64,000 nt of DNA from Bacillus pinisoli (GCF_023036475.1 NZ_JAJQKI010000010.1:1-64000); one strand, 5' to 3'. Counted from the stretch's first letter, positions 45,171 to 54,772 are shown. A program made the numbers and translations. The notes: generated from the letters alone by a model not told the origin.

Positions 45171-45401
45171 TTGACGGAATCACAGGAATCGAGAGAAAAT
45201 AAACATAAACATCAATTCCATCCAGATGGAAAACAAGAAAGTATAATCAATGATACGACTGCCACTGCTGGAAAGGAAATGGGCATTGCTATTGATATGG
45301 ACCCTAAGAATCCATATCAGTTTAAAAATAGCTTTGACTATACTCCGAAAGAAGACCCAGAATTAGAGAAGTTTAAGGATACCTTTAAAGGAGATTCATA
45401 A
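45171..45401 (+). CDS. Small hydrophilic hypothetical protein
   Basis: A 76-residue charged protein (starts TESQESRENKHKHQFHPDG; later AIDMDPKNPYQF). TTG at 45171 has GAGGTG 6 bases upstream and is preferred to GTG at 45114, which has no ribosome site. It lies 33 bases before the YbgA-like gene and may be cotranscribed. No family recognised. Confidence 0.6.
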   Translation: MTESQESRENKHKHQFHPDGKQESIINDTTATAGKEMGIAIDMDPKNPYQFKNSFDYTPKEDPELEKFKDTFKGDS

Positions 45402-45434
45402 TCTGGCTTGTTGGCATGAAAAAAGAGGGATGAT

Positions 45435-46406
45435 ATGCCTGAGTTTGTCAAACCAGTAATTGTTGTTAGTAAGTGTTTAGAATTTGAAAAATGTCGATAC
45501 AACGGTGATGTGATTAGTGATCCAGTTGTAAGAAAACTTCAGGAATTTGTACAGTTTATCCCTGTTTGTCCAGAGGTAGGGATAGGTCTTGGTATTCCGA
45601 GAGATACCATTCGGATTGTAGAAGTTAAAGGAGAAAATAGGTTATTGCAACCTTCTACTCAAGAGGATTTAACTAAAAAAATGCTTGACTATTCCGAAAC
45701 GTTTTTGAAACATCTACCTGAGGTTGATGGTTTCATTATGAAAAGTAAATCACCTACATGTGGAATGAAGGATGTTAAAGTCTATAGTGGACATGAGAAA
45801 TCACCTGTCATTGGAAAGACAAGTGGCTTTTTCGCTCAGGCTGTTAAAGATTATTTTCCATATATCGTGATGGAGGAAGAAGGAAGACTTCATAACTTCT
45901 TATTACGTGAACACTTTTATATTAAGTTATTTACCATTGCGAGCTTCAGAAGAGTAAAAAATGAAACGCATTCATTTAAGAACTTACTCTCGTTTCATAC
46001 GAATAATAAGTACTTGTTTATGGCTTACAATCAGACCGTCCAGAAAGAGTTGGGTCGTATTATTGCTAGTCATAAAAAAACGGGGTTAGATGAACTTTTT
46101 TCAAACTATGAAGAGCAACTTCACCGATTATTCGCAAGAAGACCTCGGGATCAATCTCATATCAATGTGTGTCAGCACATTATGGGCTACTTTAAAAAAG
46201 AGCTTCATCAAAAAGAAAAGGAATATTTTGAGGAGCTTTTGCTTAAGTATCGTCATAATAAAATTCCATTGAGTAGTGTAACTAGCCTTTTAAAGTCATG
46301 GGTTATTCGTTTTGAAAACGACTATTTATTGGAGCAAACTTATTTTGAACCATATCCTGAAGCTTTGTTAGAAATTAGTGATTCTGGTAAGGGAAGATCT
46401 TTATAG
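45435..46406 (+). CDS. DUF523-DUF1722 protein (YbgA-like)
   Basis: A 323-residue two-domain protein. The N-terminal DUF523 domain (residues ~5-150) has CLEFEKCRYNGDVISDP, FIPVCPEVGIGLGIPRD and SKSPTCGMKDVKVY, with cysteines that could bind a metal cluster. The C-terminal DUF1722 (YbgA) domain (~190-300) is helical and reads YLFMAYNQTVQKELGRI. Members are linked to DNA repair neighbours or DUF523-based 2-thiouracil handling in some genomes; I do not assign a role. AAAAGAGGGATG is the ribosome region. Confidence 0.85.
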   Translation: MPEFVKPVIVVSKCLEFEKCRYNGDVISDPVVRKLQEFVQFIPVCPEVGIGLGIPRDTIRIVEVKGENRLLQPSTQEDLTKKMLDYSETFLKHLPEVDGFIMKSKSPTCGMKDVKVYSGHEKSPVIGKTSGFFAQAVKDYFPYIVMEEEGRLHNFLLREHFYIKLFTIASFRRVKNETHSFKNLLSFHTNNKYLFMAYNQTVQKELGRIIASHKKTGLDELFSNYEEQLHRLFARRPRDQSHINVCQHIMGYFKKELHQKEKEYFEELLLKYRHNKIPLSSVTSLLKSWVIRFENDYLLEQTYFEPYPEALLEISDSGKGRSL

Positions 46407-46484
46407 TCTAAATATTCTTGATTTGTGAAAACCCTACCAATAGCGCTAAATATAGCCGAAAAGGTGGAAAAAAGTAGGGGTGCT

Positions 46485-46493
46485 TGTTATAAT
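46485..46493 (+). promoter_or_regulatory. Extended -10 promoter of the TAXI transporter
   Basis: TGTTATAAT, an extended -10 element, about 95 bases before the start codon. No good -35 is seen. Confidence 0.6.
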
Positions 46494-46589
46494 GTACAAA
46501 TAAACAGAGATTGCTTCTAAGGAACTTCAAGAAGTGATTATTGTTTATCATTGATTGTTAGCTTCATTAAATGAAAAGGGGGAGTAAAA

Positions 46590-47531
46590 ATGAAGAAAAA
46601 GAGTTTATTTATCGGTTTCATCTTAATGCTTGGCCTGTCAATGATTTTATCGGCATGTGGAGGAAAACAGCTTGTTAGTATCGTAACTGGTGGTACAGGA
46701 GGTACATATTATCCTCTTGGTGGAGCTATGGCAGATATTGTTAATGAAAATACTGACATAGAAGCGACTGCACAATCATCTGGCGCGTCTCAAGAAAACA
46801 TGCAATCTCTAGCAGATAACAAGGCAGATATTGCATTTGTACAAACAGATATTGCTAGTTACGCTAATGAAGGTACTCTAATGTTTGAAGGTAATGCAAT
46901 TACAAATGTGCAAGCGATTGGAACGTTATACCCTGAGACAGTTCAGATTGTGACACTAGCAGATAGTGGAATCAATTCTGTTGAAGATCTTGCTGGTAAA
47001 ACAGTTTCTGTAGGAGCACCTGGAAGTGGAACGTATGCCAATGCTGAACAAATTCTTGAAGCTCATGGAATGACTTTTGATGACATCGATGCACAAAATC
47101 TAGCTTTTGATGAATCAACTGAAGGTATTCAAGATGGTAACATTGATGCAGCCTTCATTACTTCTGGTACACCTACAGGCTCAGTAGAGGCTTTATCTGC
47201 AATTAAAGGTGTAAAGCTTATTCCAATTGAACAAGATAAAATTGATGCGCTAATTCAGAAATATCCGTTTTATGCGAAAGACGTTGTTCCAAGTGGCACA
47301 TATGGAATGGAAACTGAAACTACAACTGTTGCAGTACTAGCAATGCTTGTGGCAAGAGCTGAACTTGATGAAGATACGGTATATGAAATCACGAAAGCAA
47401 TCTTTGAAAATACGGATAAGATTACTCACGCGAAAGGTAAGCTTATTACAGCTGAAAGTGCATTGGATGGTTTAGGTATTGAACTACATCCAGGAGCTGA
47501 TAAGTATTTCACAGAAAAAGGCTTGAAATAA
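46590..47531 (+). CDS. TAXI family TRAP transporter solute-binding lipoprotein
   Basis: A 313-residue extracytoplasmic substrate-binding protein, anchored as a lipoprotein (signal peptide ending LSACGG, Cys at about residue 22). It starts its mature domain with VSIVTGGTGGTYYPLGGAMA, typical of the TAXI family of TRAP systems. TAXI proteins bind dicarboxylates or amino acids such as glutamate; the ligand is not clear here. A terminator hairpin follows before the membrane genes, so more binding protein than permease is made. Confidence 0.93.
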   Translation: MKKKSLFIGFILMLGLSMILSACGGKQLVSIVTGGTGGTYYPLGGAMADIVNENTDIEATAQSSGASQENMQSLADNKADIAFVQTDIASYANEGTLMFEGNAITNVQAIGTLYPETVQIVTLADSGINSVEDLAGKTVSVGAPGSGTYANAEQILEAHGMTFDDIDAQNLAFDESTEGIQDGNIDAAFITSGTPTGSVEALSAIKGVKLIPIEQDKIDALIQKYPFYAKDVVPSGTYGMETETTTVAVLAMLVARAELDEDTVYEITKAIFENTDKITHAKGKLITAESALDGLGIELHPGADKYFTEKGLK

Positions 47532-47552
47532 TACTCTAAATAGTATTAACAG

Positions 47553-47582
47553 GATAGACTGAGAGCTCAGTCTATCTTTTTT
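47553..47582 (+). terminator. Partial terminator between TAXI binding protein and membrane genes
   Basis: GATAGACTGAG and CTCAGTCTATC form a perfect 11-bp stem around AG, followed by six T. Probably lowers expression of the permease relative to the binding protein. Confidence 0.88.
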
Positions 47583-47716
47583 CAAGAGAGAGAGACATTT
47601 TACATAGGTGGGGGCATATTGCTAGCAATGGGAAGATCGATACTTACATTGAATTGTGCTTCCTATCTTAAAAGTTTAATTCAGTAAATATTATGTAAAG
47701 AATTTGTGGTGTCAAA

Positions 47717-48226
47717 ATGAAAAAAACTATACTTCTAGTGGGGGTAATATGGATCATCTTGCTTCTACTCTTTTTTCCGTATAAAGACAGCCTAGTATTT
47801 GAAGCTGGGAATACTGGAGATATAGAAGTGTATTATCCAACACAAAATTTACAATCATTTAAAATCCTCTATACCCATTCCATTCACCTTAGTGATGTTA
47901 TTGAAATTTATAAAATAATTCCTAAAGATTTAATTATGCAGACTGAATTGATCTACGAGGATTATGCAATCGGAATGCCCTCCGGTCCTTCGGAGGGAGA
48001 AAAGTTCACGATAGAAAATGGAAAAATGCATATTACTAATATGACGAGGAAATTCCCTTACCTTGATATACGAATTGGTCAAGTAGTATCAAACCATCGC
48101 TTAATTATTGATGGAGTTACTTATGAATTAGGGAATTATGTATCACCAGGATCTTGGGTCCGAGTAAAAATGAGGAAAATAAGTAATGTGGAAGTTTGGA
48201 AGGGAGTGAAATTACATGAACCGTAA
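47717..48226 (+). CDS. DUF1850 protein associated with TRAP transporter
   Basis: A 169-residue protein with one N-terminal membrane helix (LLVGVIWIILLLLFFP) and an extracytoplasmic beta domain containing LYTHSIHLSDVIEIYKI, the DUF1850 signature. DUF1850 genes are regularly found between TAXI binding proteins and fused TRAP permeases; the role is unknown, perhaps permease assembly. It overlaps the permease gene by 11 bases, which couples their translation. The ribosome site before its ATG is weak. Confidence 0.85.
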   Translation: MKKTILLVGVIWIILLLLFFPYKDSLVFEAGNTGDIEVYYPTQNLQSFKILYTHSIHLSDVIEIYKIIPKDLIMQTELIYEDYAIGMPSGPSEGEKFTIENGKMHITNMTRKFPYLDIRIGQVVSNHRLIIDGVTYELGNYVSPGSWVRVKMRKISNVEVWKGVKLHEP

Positions 48227-50174
48227 CCAAGGTCATGAGCCATCATCGGAAGATATGCAAGATATATTGAAGAAGTATGATCCTGAGGCGAGAACACGGT
48301 CACTAACCGGAGTTATAGGGTGGATCGTATTTATTGGACTTTTATCGTTCTCACTATTTCAGCTTTATACCGCAATTTTTGGGGTCTACACTGCACAAAT
48401 ACAGCGTTCCATTCATTTAGGGTTTGCCCTTGGTTTGATTTTCTTGTTATTTCCAGCTGTTAAGAGTCACTTACATCAACAAAAAGGAAGGTTGCAAATT
48501 GCCTGGTATGATGGTCTATTATCTATTCTAGGGGTAATCGTAGGATCTTATTGGCCTTTGATGATTCAAGATTTAGTATTGCGAGTAGGAAGATTAACGA
48601 TCTTAGACATGGTTGTTGGATTATTAGCGATCCTACTAGTATTAGAAGCCACAAGAAGAGCGGTTGGACTGCCAATTACGATTATTGCGGTTGTCTTTTT
48701 GCTATATGCTTACTTTGGACCTTATATGCCGGGATTCCTAGCTCATCGTGGATTAAGCTTAGAACAAATTGTACAATCCATGTTTTTTACGACAGAAGGT
48801 ATTTTAGGGACTCCAATTGGAGTATCAGCCACCTTTATCTTCTTATTCCTGTTATTTGGTTCTTTTTTAGTGAAAACTGGAGTAGGGCAATATTTTAATG
48901 ATCTTGCTGTCTCTATTGCAGGAAAGCTTACAGGCGGACCTGCAAAGGTAGCTATTTTCTCTAGTGCTTTACAAGGTACGATTAGCGGGAGCTCTGTTGC
49001 GAATGTCGTAACATCCGGTTCTTTCACAATTCCAATGATGAAAAAACTAGGGTATCGTAAAGAATTCGCTGGAGCTGTTGAAGCAGCAGCCTCTACAGGC
49101 GGACAGTTAATGCCACCAATTATGGGAGCAGCAGCATTTTTAATGGTTGAATTCATAGGTGGGATCTCTTACTGGGATATTGCCAAAGCAGCAGCCATTC
49201 CAGCTGTTCTATATTTTACAGGAATTTGGATAATGACTCATTTTGAAGCAAAAAGAATTGGACTACGAGGATTGTCCGATGAAGAGATGCCAGACAGAAA
49301 AGAAGTATTAAAAAAGATTTATTTACTTGTTCCAATCATCGCTGTTATCGTCCTGTTGATGTCTGGTATGAGTGTGACAAAGGCCGCTTTATGGTCCATT
49401 GTCGTCACCATTGCAGCCAGTGCGATTAATAAGGAAACAAGAATTGGACTTAAAGATGCTATTGATGCCCTAGTAGATGGAGCTAGAACAGCACTTGCTG
49501 TCGCAGCTGCAACAGCTTCAGCTGGTATCATTGTTGGGGTTGTAACGAAGACAGGGTTAGGGTTAAAGCTTGCAAATGGACTCGTTGACTTATCAGGTGG
49601 TCTATTAATTCCGACACTGTTCTTCACGATGATTGCAGCCATTATTCTTGGAATGGGGTCTCCAACAACGGCAAACTATGTCATTACCTCAACAATAGCA
49701 GCTCCTGCAATCATTTTATTAGGGGTACCAGACTTAGCGGCGCATCTTTTCGTATTTTACTTTGGTATTATTGCTGATATTACACCACCAGTTGCATTGG
49801 CAGCTTTTGCTGCAGCGGGTGTATCCGGTGGAGAACCAATAAGGACCGGGGTCCAATCTGCCAAATTGGCAATTGCAGCGTTTATCATTCCGTATATATT
49901 TGTCCTTTCTCCAGAGATGTTAATGATTGATACAACGTTACTAGGCATCATTTGGGTAGTTATTACATCTGTTACAGGGATGATTGCCATAGGTTCTGCT
50001 ATGGTAGGGTTCTGGGCAAGAAAGATGAATCCACTAGAAAGAATTATCGCTTTTATTACAGGTCTTCTACTGATTTACCCTGAAGGTATCAGTGATATTA
50101 TTGGAATTATCATCTTTGCTCTTCTTTACGTCTCTCAATATTTCTTCAATAGACAAAAAGTAAAAGCAGTCTAA
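48216..50174 (+). CDS. TRAP transporter fused permease (4TM/12TM)
   Basis: A 652-residue membrane protein that fuses the small (DctQ) and large (DctM) TRAP subunits; about 16 or more helices. The large-subunit region has FSSALQGTISGSSVANVVTSG and TGGQLMPPIMGAAAF, and later GMGSPTTANYVITS and FYFGIIADITPPVALA, as in TAXI-TRAP permeases. It uses an ion gradient to import the TAXI ligand. ATG at 48216 has AAGGGAG upstream, inside the end of the DUF1850 gene. Confidence 0.93.
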   Translation: MNRNQGHEPSSEDMQDILKKYDPEARTRSLTGVIGWIVFIGLLSFSLFQLYTAIFGVYTAQIQRSIHLGFALGLIFLLFPAVKSHLHQQKGRLQIAWYDGLLSILGVIVGSYWPLMIQDLVLRVGRLTILDMVVGLLAILLVLEATRRAVGLPITIIAVVFLLYAYFGPYMPGFLAHRGLSLEQIVQSMFFTTEGILGTPIGVSATFIFLFLLFGSFLVKTGVGQYFNDLAVSIAGKLTGGPAKVAIFSSALQGTISGSSVANVVTSGSFTIPMMKKLGYRKEFAGAVEAAASTGGQLMPPIMGAAAFLMVEFIGGISYWDIAKAAAIPAVLYFTGIWIMTHFEAKRIGLRGLSDEEMPDRKEVLKKIYLLVPIIAVIVLLMSGMSVTKAALWSIVVTIAASAINKETRIGLKDAIDALVDGARTALAVAAATASAGIIVGVVTKTGLGLKLANGLVDLSGGLLIPTLFFTMIAAIILGMGSPTTANYVITSTIAAPAIILLGVPDLAAHLFVFYFGIIADITPPVALAAFAAAGVSGGEPIRTGVQSAKLAIAAFIIPYIFVLSPEMLMIDTTLLGIIWVVITSVTGMIAIGSAMVGFWARKMNPLERIIAFITGLLLIYPEGISDIIGIIIFALLYVSQYFFNRQKVKAV

Positions 50175-50177
50175 CGG

Positions 50178-50202
50178 AAGCCTCTCCTTGAGAGGCTTTT
50201 TT
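50178..50202 (+). terminator. Terminator of the TAXI-TRAP genes
   Basis: AAGCCTCTC and GAGAGGCTT form a perfect stem around CTT, followed by TTTT. Confidence 0.9.
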
Positions 50203-50231
50203 AATACGATAACAATTGTAATCTTTAGTTT

Positions 50232-50413
50232 AGGCTCTTTTCGTATAGCTTGTTGCTTACTAAAACATTCCTAAATCCAGATTTTTACTCGGTAGTAAAG
50301 TGTTCAATGCTTTAAACAGAGACAGTTGCTCTTTTCTAACAATTATTACTCTGGTTAAATAGTATTAGAATGAAAATTAGTTTGAAAAGGAACAAAGTTT
50401 TAGAAAAGAGCCT
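50232..50413. repeat. MITE-like palindromic repeat, copy G (long form)
   Basis: A 182-bp element bounded by AGGCTCTTTTCGTATAGC and CAAAGTTTTAGAAAAGAGCC(T), imperfect terminal inverted repeats of ~26 bp. The interior (CAGATTTTTACTCGG; ACAGTTGCTCTTTTCTAA; TAGTATTAGA) aligns with copies D and H. It fills most of the gene-free interval here. Confidence 0.85.
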
Positions 50414-50480
50414 TAGTTTATAATATAAGGTAAAAGGGAAGTTTGAATATGTAAAGTAATAAGTGAGAGGATGAAAATGG

Positions 50481-51275
50481 ATGCTCAAAAGACATAGTAA
50501 AAAGGTAAATAACGTAACAATGTCATACATAGATGAAGGTAGTGGTGACCCCATTGTACTCATTCACGGTTTCTGCGGAAGTCCTGGATACTTTGAAGAG
50601 GTTATTCCTTTGCTAAGTAAAAATCACCGAGTGATTGCGCCAGCTTTAAGGGGGCATGGAAAATCAAGTGCTATCAATGAAGTTTATACTATTGATGACA
50701 TGGCAGAAGATATAAAACTACTATTAGAAGAACTTAACTTAAACAAAGTAAAGATGTTTGGACACTCTCTTGGTGGATATGTTACGTTGGCATTTGCTGG
50801 GAATTATCCTGAAATACTGTCTAGTTTTGGGTTAGTGCACTCAACTGCTTTTCCTGATAATGAAGATGCAAAAGAAGGTAGGCTACGTAATATTGAGTTA
50901 ATTTGTGAAAGTGGAATAGAACCATTAATTAATAATCTAGTTCCTAAATTATTTTCACCCCAAAATTCAAATTTACTGATAGATCAAGTACAACATGTTA
51001 GAGAAATTGGTCTAAACACTAGTGTAACAGGAGCAAAAGGTGCTTTACGGGCAATGAGAGAGCGTCCTGATCGGAACGAAATACTGATCAAATCTAATGT
51101 GCCAATCTTGCTTATTGCAGGTGAGGATGACCAAATTATACCTGTTGAAAAAGTATTCTCGCATAAGTCTCCTTTAATAAGACAAGTTGTATTAGAGGGA
51201 GTCGGGCATTTAGGAATGATTGAAGATCCAGGAAAATTAAGCGAGGTTATTCTAGATTTCACTATGTCTCTATAA
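50481..51275 (+). CDS. Alpha/beta hydrolase
   Basis: A 264-residue serine hydrolase. The oxyanion turn is LIHGFCGSPG, the nucleophile elbow GHSLGGY holds the catalytic Ser (about residue 96), the Asp is in AGEDDQIIPV and the His in GVGHLGMIEDP. Without signal peptide, so cytoplasmic. Substrate unknown; it may be an esterase or a lactonase. GAGAGGATG lies about 10 bases before the ATG. Confidence 0.86.
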   Translation: MLKRHSKKVNNVTMSYIDEGSGDPIVLIHGFCGSPGYFEEVIPLLSKNHRVIAPALRGHGKSSAINEVYTIDDMAEDIKLLLEELNLNKVKMFGHSLGGYVTLAFAGNYPEILSSFGLVHSTAFPDNEDAKEGRLRNIELICESGIEPLINNLVPKLFSPQNSNLLIDQVQHVREIGLNTSVTGAKGALRAMRERPDRNEILIKSNVPILLIAGEDDQIIPVEKVFSHKSPLIRQVVLEGVGHLGMIEDPGKLSEVILDFTMSL

Positions 51276-51395
51276 TAATTGTCAAGATGTATTACGAAAT
51301 TTTAATTTTATTTTTTCTGAATATTGAAATGGTTCAAGCTAATTGATATACTGTTTTTAAAGTTTTCAGAAAATAAAGAACTACGGGGGTACACA

Positions 51396-51845
51396 ATGAA
51401 AAAGAATTGGTTATTTGCACTTATATCTTCTCTATTAGTATTAGCATTAGCAGCATGTGGTGGCGGAGAAGGTGATGGCGCTGCATCTGGAGACGCTCCT
51501 TCTACTAATTCTGTTGAAGGTACAGTTAATATGTATGTAGACGGCATTGATAAGGAAAATACGGATACAGTTTTAAAATCTCTACATCCTTTTTCATCAC
51601 AGCACGTAACTTTAAGAGGTTTTTATGATAATGATTTTGCACAATTTGATTACGATGTTGAAGTGGTTAGCTTAGAAGTCGTAGAAGAGTCAGATAGCAG
51701 TGCAGTTGTTAAGTTGGTCATGAACAAGACTCTCGTAGAGGAAAAAGCCGAAGGAAAAAATGAACTAAAAGAAGGCGAGATCACGCAAACCTTAACCCTA
51801 AAAACAAAAGGTGACGAGTGGTTAATTGATAAAGTAGAAGAATAA
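51396..51845 (+). CDS. DUF4878-like lipoprotein
   Basis: A 149-residue lipoprotein: signal peptide KKNWLFALISSLLVLALAAC with the lipobox ending ALAAC, followed by GGGEGDGAASGD. The domain reads VNMYVDGIDKENTDTVLKSL and ends LKTKGDEWLIDKVEE, a cystatin/NTF2-like fold (DUF4878 type). Unknown function. ATG at 51396 follows ACGGGGG; a longer frame from 51324 lacks the site and would hide the signal peptide. A terminator follows. Confidence 0.8.
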   Translation: MKKNWLFALISSLLVLALAACGGGEGDGAASGDAPSTNSVEGTVNMYVDGIDKENTDTVLKSLHPFSSQHVTLRGFYDNDFAQFDYDVEVVSLEVVEESDSSAVVKLVMNKTLVEEKAEGKNELKEGEITQTLTLKTKGDEWLIDKVEE

Positions 51846-51854
51846 TCTAAGTAG

Positions 51855-51890
51855 CAAGCATTGATTACTATTTAATCAATGCTTGTTTTT
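51855..51890 (+). terminator. Terminator after the lipoprotein gene
   Basis: CAAGCATTGATT and AATCAATGCTTG form a perfect stem around ACTATTT, followed by five T. Confidence 0.92.
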
Positions 51891-51958
51891 ATGGGGGAGA
51901 TCTATTTAGTCATAACATCATCTTTTCTGTATTAGCACTAGATTAAGCTTATAATAGA

Positions 51959-52151
51959 AGGCTGTTTTTGTATAGATTGTTGCTTCGTAAAAATCCCAAA
52001 AGCCGGATTTTTACTTGTTAATTCAAAGTCTCTGCTTTAAATTTAGAGAGTTGCTCTTTTCTAAGCTTTAAATACTCAGTTTAATCATATTGAATATGGC
52101 GAAATTGCTGAAATATAAGATTGAAAAGCAACAAGTTTTAGAAAAGAGCCT
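51959..52151. repeat. MITE-like palindromic repeat, copy H (long form, best preserved)
   Basis: A 193-bp element bounded by AGGCTGTTTTTGTATAG and AACAAGTTTTAGAAAAGAGCC(T). It contains AAAAGCCGGATTTTTACTTG (shared with copy F), GAGTTGCTCTTTTCTAA (shared with G and D) and GGCGAAATTGCTGAAATATA (shared, inverted, with C). No open frame. It ends about 95 bp before the start codon of the next gene, so it could carry or affect its promoter. Confidence 0.88.
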
Positions 52152-52247
52152 AATAGAATGGGGTTATACGAAAAGCCGTATAAAAATAGCCTCAAGATAG
52201 AGACAAAAAAGTATACGAGATCACTAATGAGAGAGGAGATCACTACG

Positions 52248-53120
52248 ATGGGTGTAAAAAAAATCGGGTTTATTGGAACAGGGGTTATGGGGAAAAGTAT
52301 GGCCTCACATCTTCTAAAGGGTGGATATGATCTTTACATATACACAAGAACAAAGGAAAAAGCGGTAGAATTATTAGACGCTGGAGCTATTTGGTGTGAA
52401 ACAGCTGCTGATGTTGCAAGACATTCTGAAGCTATTATAACAATTGTTGGTTATCCTTCAGATGTTGAGGAAATTTATCTTGGCCAAGAAGGTTTATTAA
52501 ACCATGCAAAGCCAGGTACATATTTTGTTGATATGACGACTTCTTCGCCTAGCCTCGCTGCAAACATTGCAGAACAAGCAAAAGAAAGAGGTATGTTCTC
52601 GTTAGATGCTCCTGTTTCAGGTGGTGATGTGGGTGCGAAAAATGCAACTCTCACAATTATGGTTGGAGGAGAGGCAGAAGCTTTTCAAGAAATGAAGCCT
52701 ATTTTGCAATTACTAGGTCAAAATATTGTCCTTCAGGGTCAAGCAGGGGCGGGGCAACACACAAAAATGTGTAATCAGATCGCTATTGCAACTAACATGA
52801 TTGGAGTATGTGAGGCGCTCATATATGCAAAAAAAGCAGGCTTAGATCCTGAAAATGTTCTTGCTTCAATCTCAGCAGGTGCAGCTGGTAGTTGGTCATT
52901 ATCTAACCTAGCCCCAAGAATTATTAAAGGAAATTTTGAACCTGGATTTTATGTGAAACATTTCATAAAGGATATGAAGATTGCTCTAGATGAAGCAGAA
53001 AGAATGAATTTAGACGTACCTGGACTTTCTCTAGCAAAACAATTATATGAAACAATTGCTGAATCGGGCGAAGAAAATAGCGGAACACAGGCTTTATATA
53101 AACTGTGGAATAACGAATAG
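52248..53120 (+). CDS. NAD(P)-dependent beta-hydroxyacid dehydrogenase family protein
   Basis: A 290-residue member of the 3-hydroxyisobutyrate dehydrogenase family. The Rossmann motif [13 protein letters not shown] is at residues 6-18, the substrate-binding [11 protein letters not shown] near 120, and the catalytic Lys in QHTKMCNQ near 170. The substrate may be 3-hydroxyisobutyrate, tartronate semialdehyde or a related compound. ATG at 52248 has GAGGAG upstream; the frame is open for 30 codons before it but without a ribosome site. Confidence 0.88.
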   Translation: MGVKKIGFIGTGVMGKSMASHLLKGGYDLYIYTRTKEKAVELLDAGAIWCETAADVARHSEAIITIVGYPSDVEEIYLGQEGLLNHAKPGTYFVDMTTSSPSLAANIAEQAKERGMFSLDAPVSGGDVGAKNATLTIMVGGEAEAFQEMKPILQLLGQNIVLQGQAGAGQHTKMCNQIAIATNMIGVCEALIYAKKAGLDPENVLASISAGAAGSWSLSNLAPRIIKGNFEPGFYVKHFIKDMKIALDEAERMNLDVPGLSLAKQLYETIAESGEENSGTQALYKLWNNE

Positions 53121-53191
53121 TGTGTCTGACTTACCTCTTGAATAAATTTTTTTATAGGAAGCAAAACTATAAAAAAGGAAGGGGTGAGTAT

Positions 53192-53368
53192 ATGGCTAAG
53201 CGTACGAAGAAGAATGACCCACAGCAAAAAAATAAAAAAGGCTTTGATTCAAGTGTCATTGATTCCGAATTCTCACATGAATTTGGAAGTGCTAACGCAA
53301 ATAAAAAGCATAAAGAGCAAGCTAAAAAAGAAAAAGCGGCTAAGAATAACGGTGAATATAAAGGCTAA
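53192..53368 (+). CDS. Small basic hypothetical protein
   Basis: A 58-residue, lysine- and asparagine-rich protein (MAKRTKKNDPQQKNKKGFD, then EFSHEFGSANANKK). It looks like a spore or stress protein in composition, but I recognise no family. AAGGAAGGGG lies 7 bases before the ATG and a terminator follows. Confidence 0.7.
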   Translation: MAKRTKKNDPQQKNKKGFDSSVIDSEFSHEFGSANANKKHKEQAKKEKAAKNNGEYKG

Positions 53369-53373
53369 TTAAG

Positions 53374-53400
53374 AACTGACGACACTGTCGTCAGTTTTTA
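53374..53400 (+). terminator. Terminator after the 58-residue gene
   Basis: AACTGACGAC and GTCGTCAGTT form a perfect stem around ACT, followed by TTT. Confidence 0.9.
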
Positions 53401-53514
53401 TTTGGATGAAGTATTCAAATAAGGCAGAAAATAAGTTCAGAAAATTCTAATATTATTGACGAGAATGTTTCCTATATGAGATATTAAATCTGTAAATAAA
53501 TGGAGGTGTTGCTA

Positions 53515-54558
53515 ATGTTGGTTCAGGAAAATGAGGGGGCTTATCCATATAGTGAAAACGATTTAGAAACAACTTTATTAATGCCAAGTTACCGTGTAGA
53601 GTTGAGAAATGCACAAAATGTAAAGGATCAATTTTTAAATGCTAATTTAGTAAATGACTGGTCACAGCTTTCGTGGAAGGATGTTGGGCGTCCGTATGAA
53701 GTCAAAACAGTGGCGAAGGATCGTACTGATTGGGAATTTGAACATCAACAGGAAATGCCAGTAAAAACCTCTTGGGAATTCTTTAATAGGTCCTTTCATG
53801 AATGGTTTGTTAAAGACGTCCCTGCTGAGTTAGACAGAAATTTGAAAGCGCTTTCTGGCCATGTGAAACAATTCCGTTTCGGTGAAGTAAAAGAAGCAAT
53901 AGGTGATCATATAAAGCTAAGACTATGGAATTATGTACATCGGATCGAGGATGGAATATGGGATCCAAGAGGGAAGCGAGCATTATTTGAAGGATTGGAT
54001 GTTCAAAGACCTAAAATTTTATTTTTAGGTGCTGCAGAAGGTTATGAAGCTATGCAGCTTGCCGCGATGTATCCGGGGGCTGAAGTGGTTCTTGTTGATT
54101 ATGATGATTACTGTAAAACACATCGTTTTCAGGAATTCCCAGATTCCTATCCATTCTTGGGAACGAACTTAGCAACAGGTAGTACAAAAGTGTGGTATAA
54201 AGACCAGCTTACTATTGAGTATGTCGTGGATGATATTAGAAATCTTAAATATGGAAAAGAATTTGATATTGTCTTAAGTGTTGGATTACTTGAGCACGTT
54301 CCTGATGAACATAAACCTGATATCCTCGAAATGCATAGAAAGTTTGTTAAACCTAATGGTTATATTATTATGACGACACCAAGAGATCAAATGAAAACAA
54401 GGCTCTATTATAAAATAATGGCAGATGTTATGAATCACACGTACCGAGAACTTATGAATATTCAACAGATGGGCTTATATGTGTATGAAGCAGGATTTGA
54501 TATAGTACGTCATGGCTATATTAAGGTTCATAATGGAATTATTGCTAAATCTAGATAG
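53515..54558 (+). CDS. Class I SAM-dependent methyltransferase
   Basis: A 347-residue protein. A ~160-residue N-terminal region of unknown fold, rich in Trp (LVNDWSQLSWKDVGRPYE, KTSWEFFNRSFHEWF), precedes a class I methyltransferase domain: motif I ILFLGAAEGYEAMQLA, motif II LVDYDDY, and DIVLSVGLLEHVPDEHK. Substrate unknown. I chose the ATG at 53515 because GGAGGTG lies 6 bases upstream; the ATG at 53500 overlaps that site. Single gene before the catabolic island. Confidence 0.82.
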   Translation: MLVQENEGAYPYSENDLETTLLMPSYRVELRNAQNVKDQFLNANLVNDWSQLSWKDVGRPYEVKTVAKDRTDWEFEHQQEMPVKTSWEFFNRSFHEWFVKDVPAELDRNLKALSGHVKQFRFGEVKEAIGDHIKLRLWNYVHRIEDGIWDPRGKRALFEGLDVQRPKILFLGAAEGYEAMQLAAMYPGAEVVLVDYDDYCKTHRFQEFPDSYPFLGTNLATGSTKVWYKDQLTIEYVVDDIRNLKYGKEFDIVLSVGLLEHVPDEHKPDILEMHRKFVKPNGYIIMTTPRDQMKTRLYYKIMADVMNHTYRELMNIQQMGLYVYEAGFDIVRHGYIKVHNGIIAKSR

Positions 54559-54713
54559 ATTAATAGATGTTCACTTTTGCAGAGTGAACATTAGATGTTA
54601 GACAAGCTCTAAAAATCTATTAAATTACTCATAGAGTTAACTACTGATTCGTATACTTTTACTATCGGTTAATATTTTTTAGTATAGTTTGGTAACTTTT
54701 TCAAAATTGTTAC

Positions 54714-54741
54714 TTGAATTTTCTGATAAAAGTAGTATATT
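54714..54741 (+). promoter_or_regulatory. Promoter of the first catabolic operon
   Basis: TTGAAT (54714-54719), 16 bases, TATATT (54736-54741). The predicted start is just before the operator at 54757. Confidence 0.65.
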
Positions 54742-54756
54742 GAAGATAGGGTTACA

Positions 54757-54772
54757 TACCAACCGGTTAGTA
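54757..54772 (+). promoter_or_regulatory. TetR-type operator, first site
   Basis: TACCAACCGGTTAGTA, an imperfect palindrome, lies between the predicted transcription start and the acyl-CoA dehydrogenase gene. It differs from the site at 60148 in one base. It resembles the TACCGACCGNTNGGTN box of the TetR regulator PfmR in Thermus. The TetR at 59486 is the likely binder. Confidence 0.8.
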
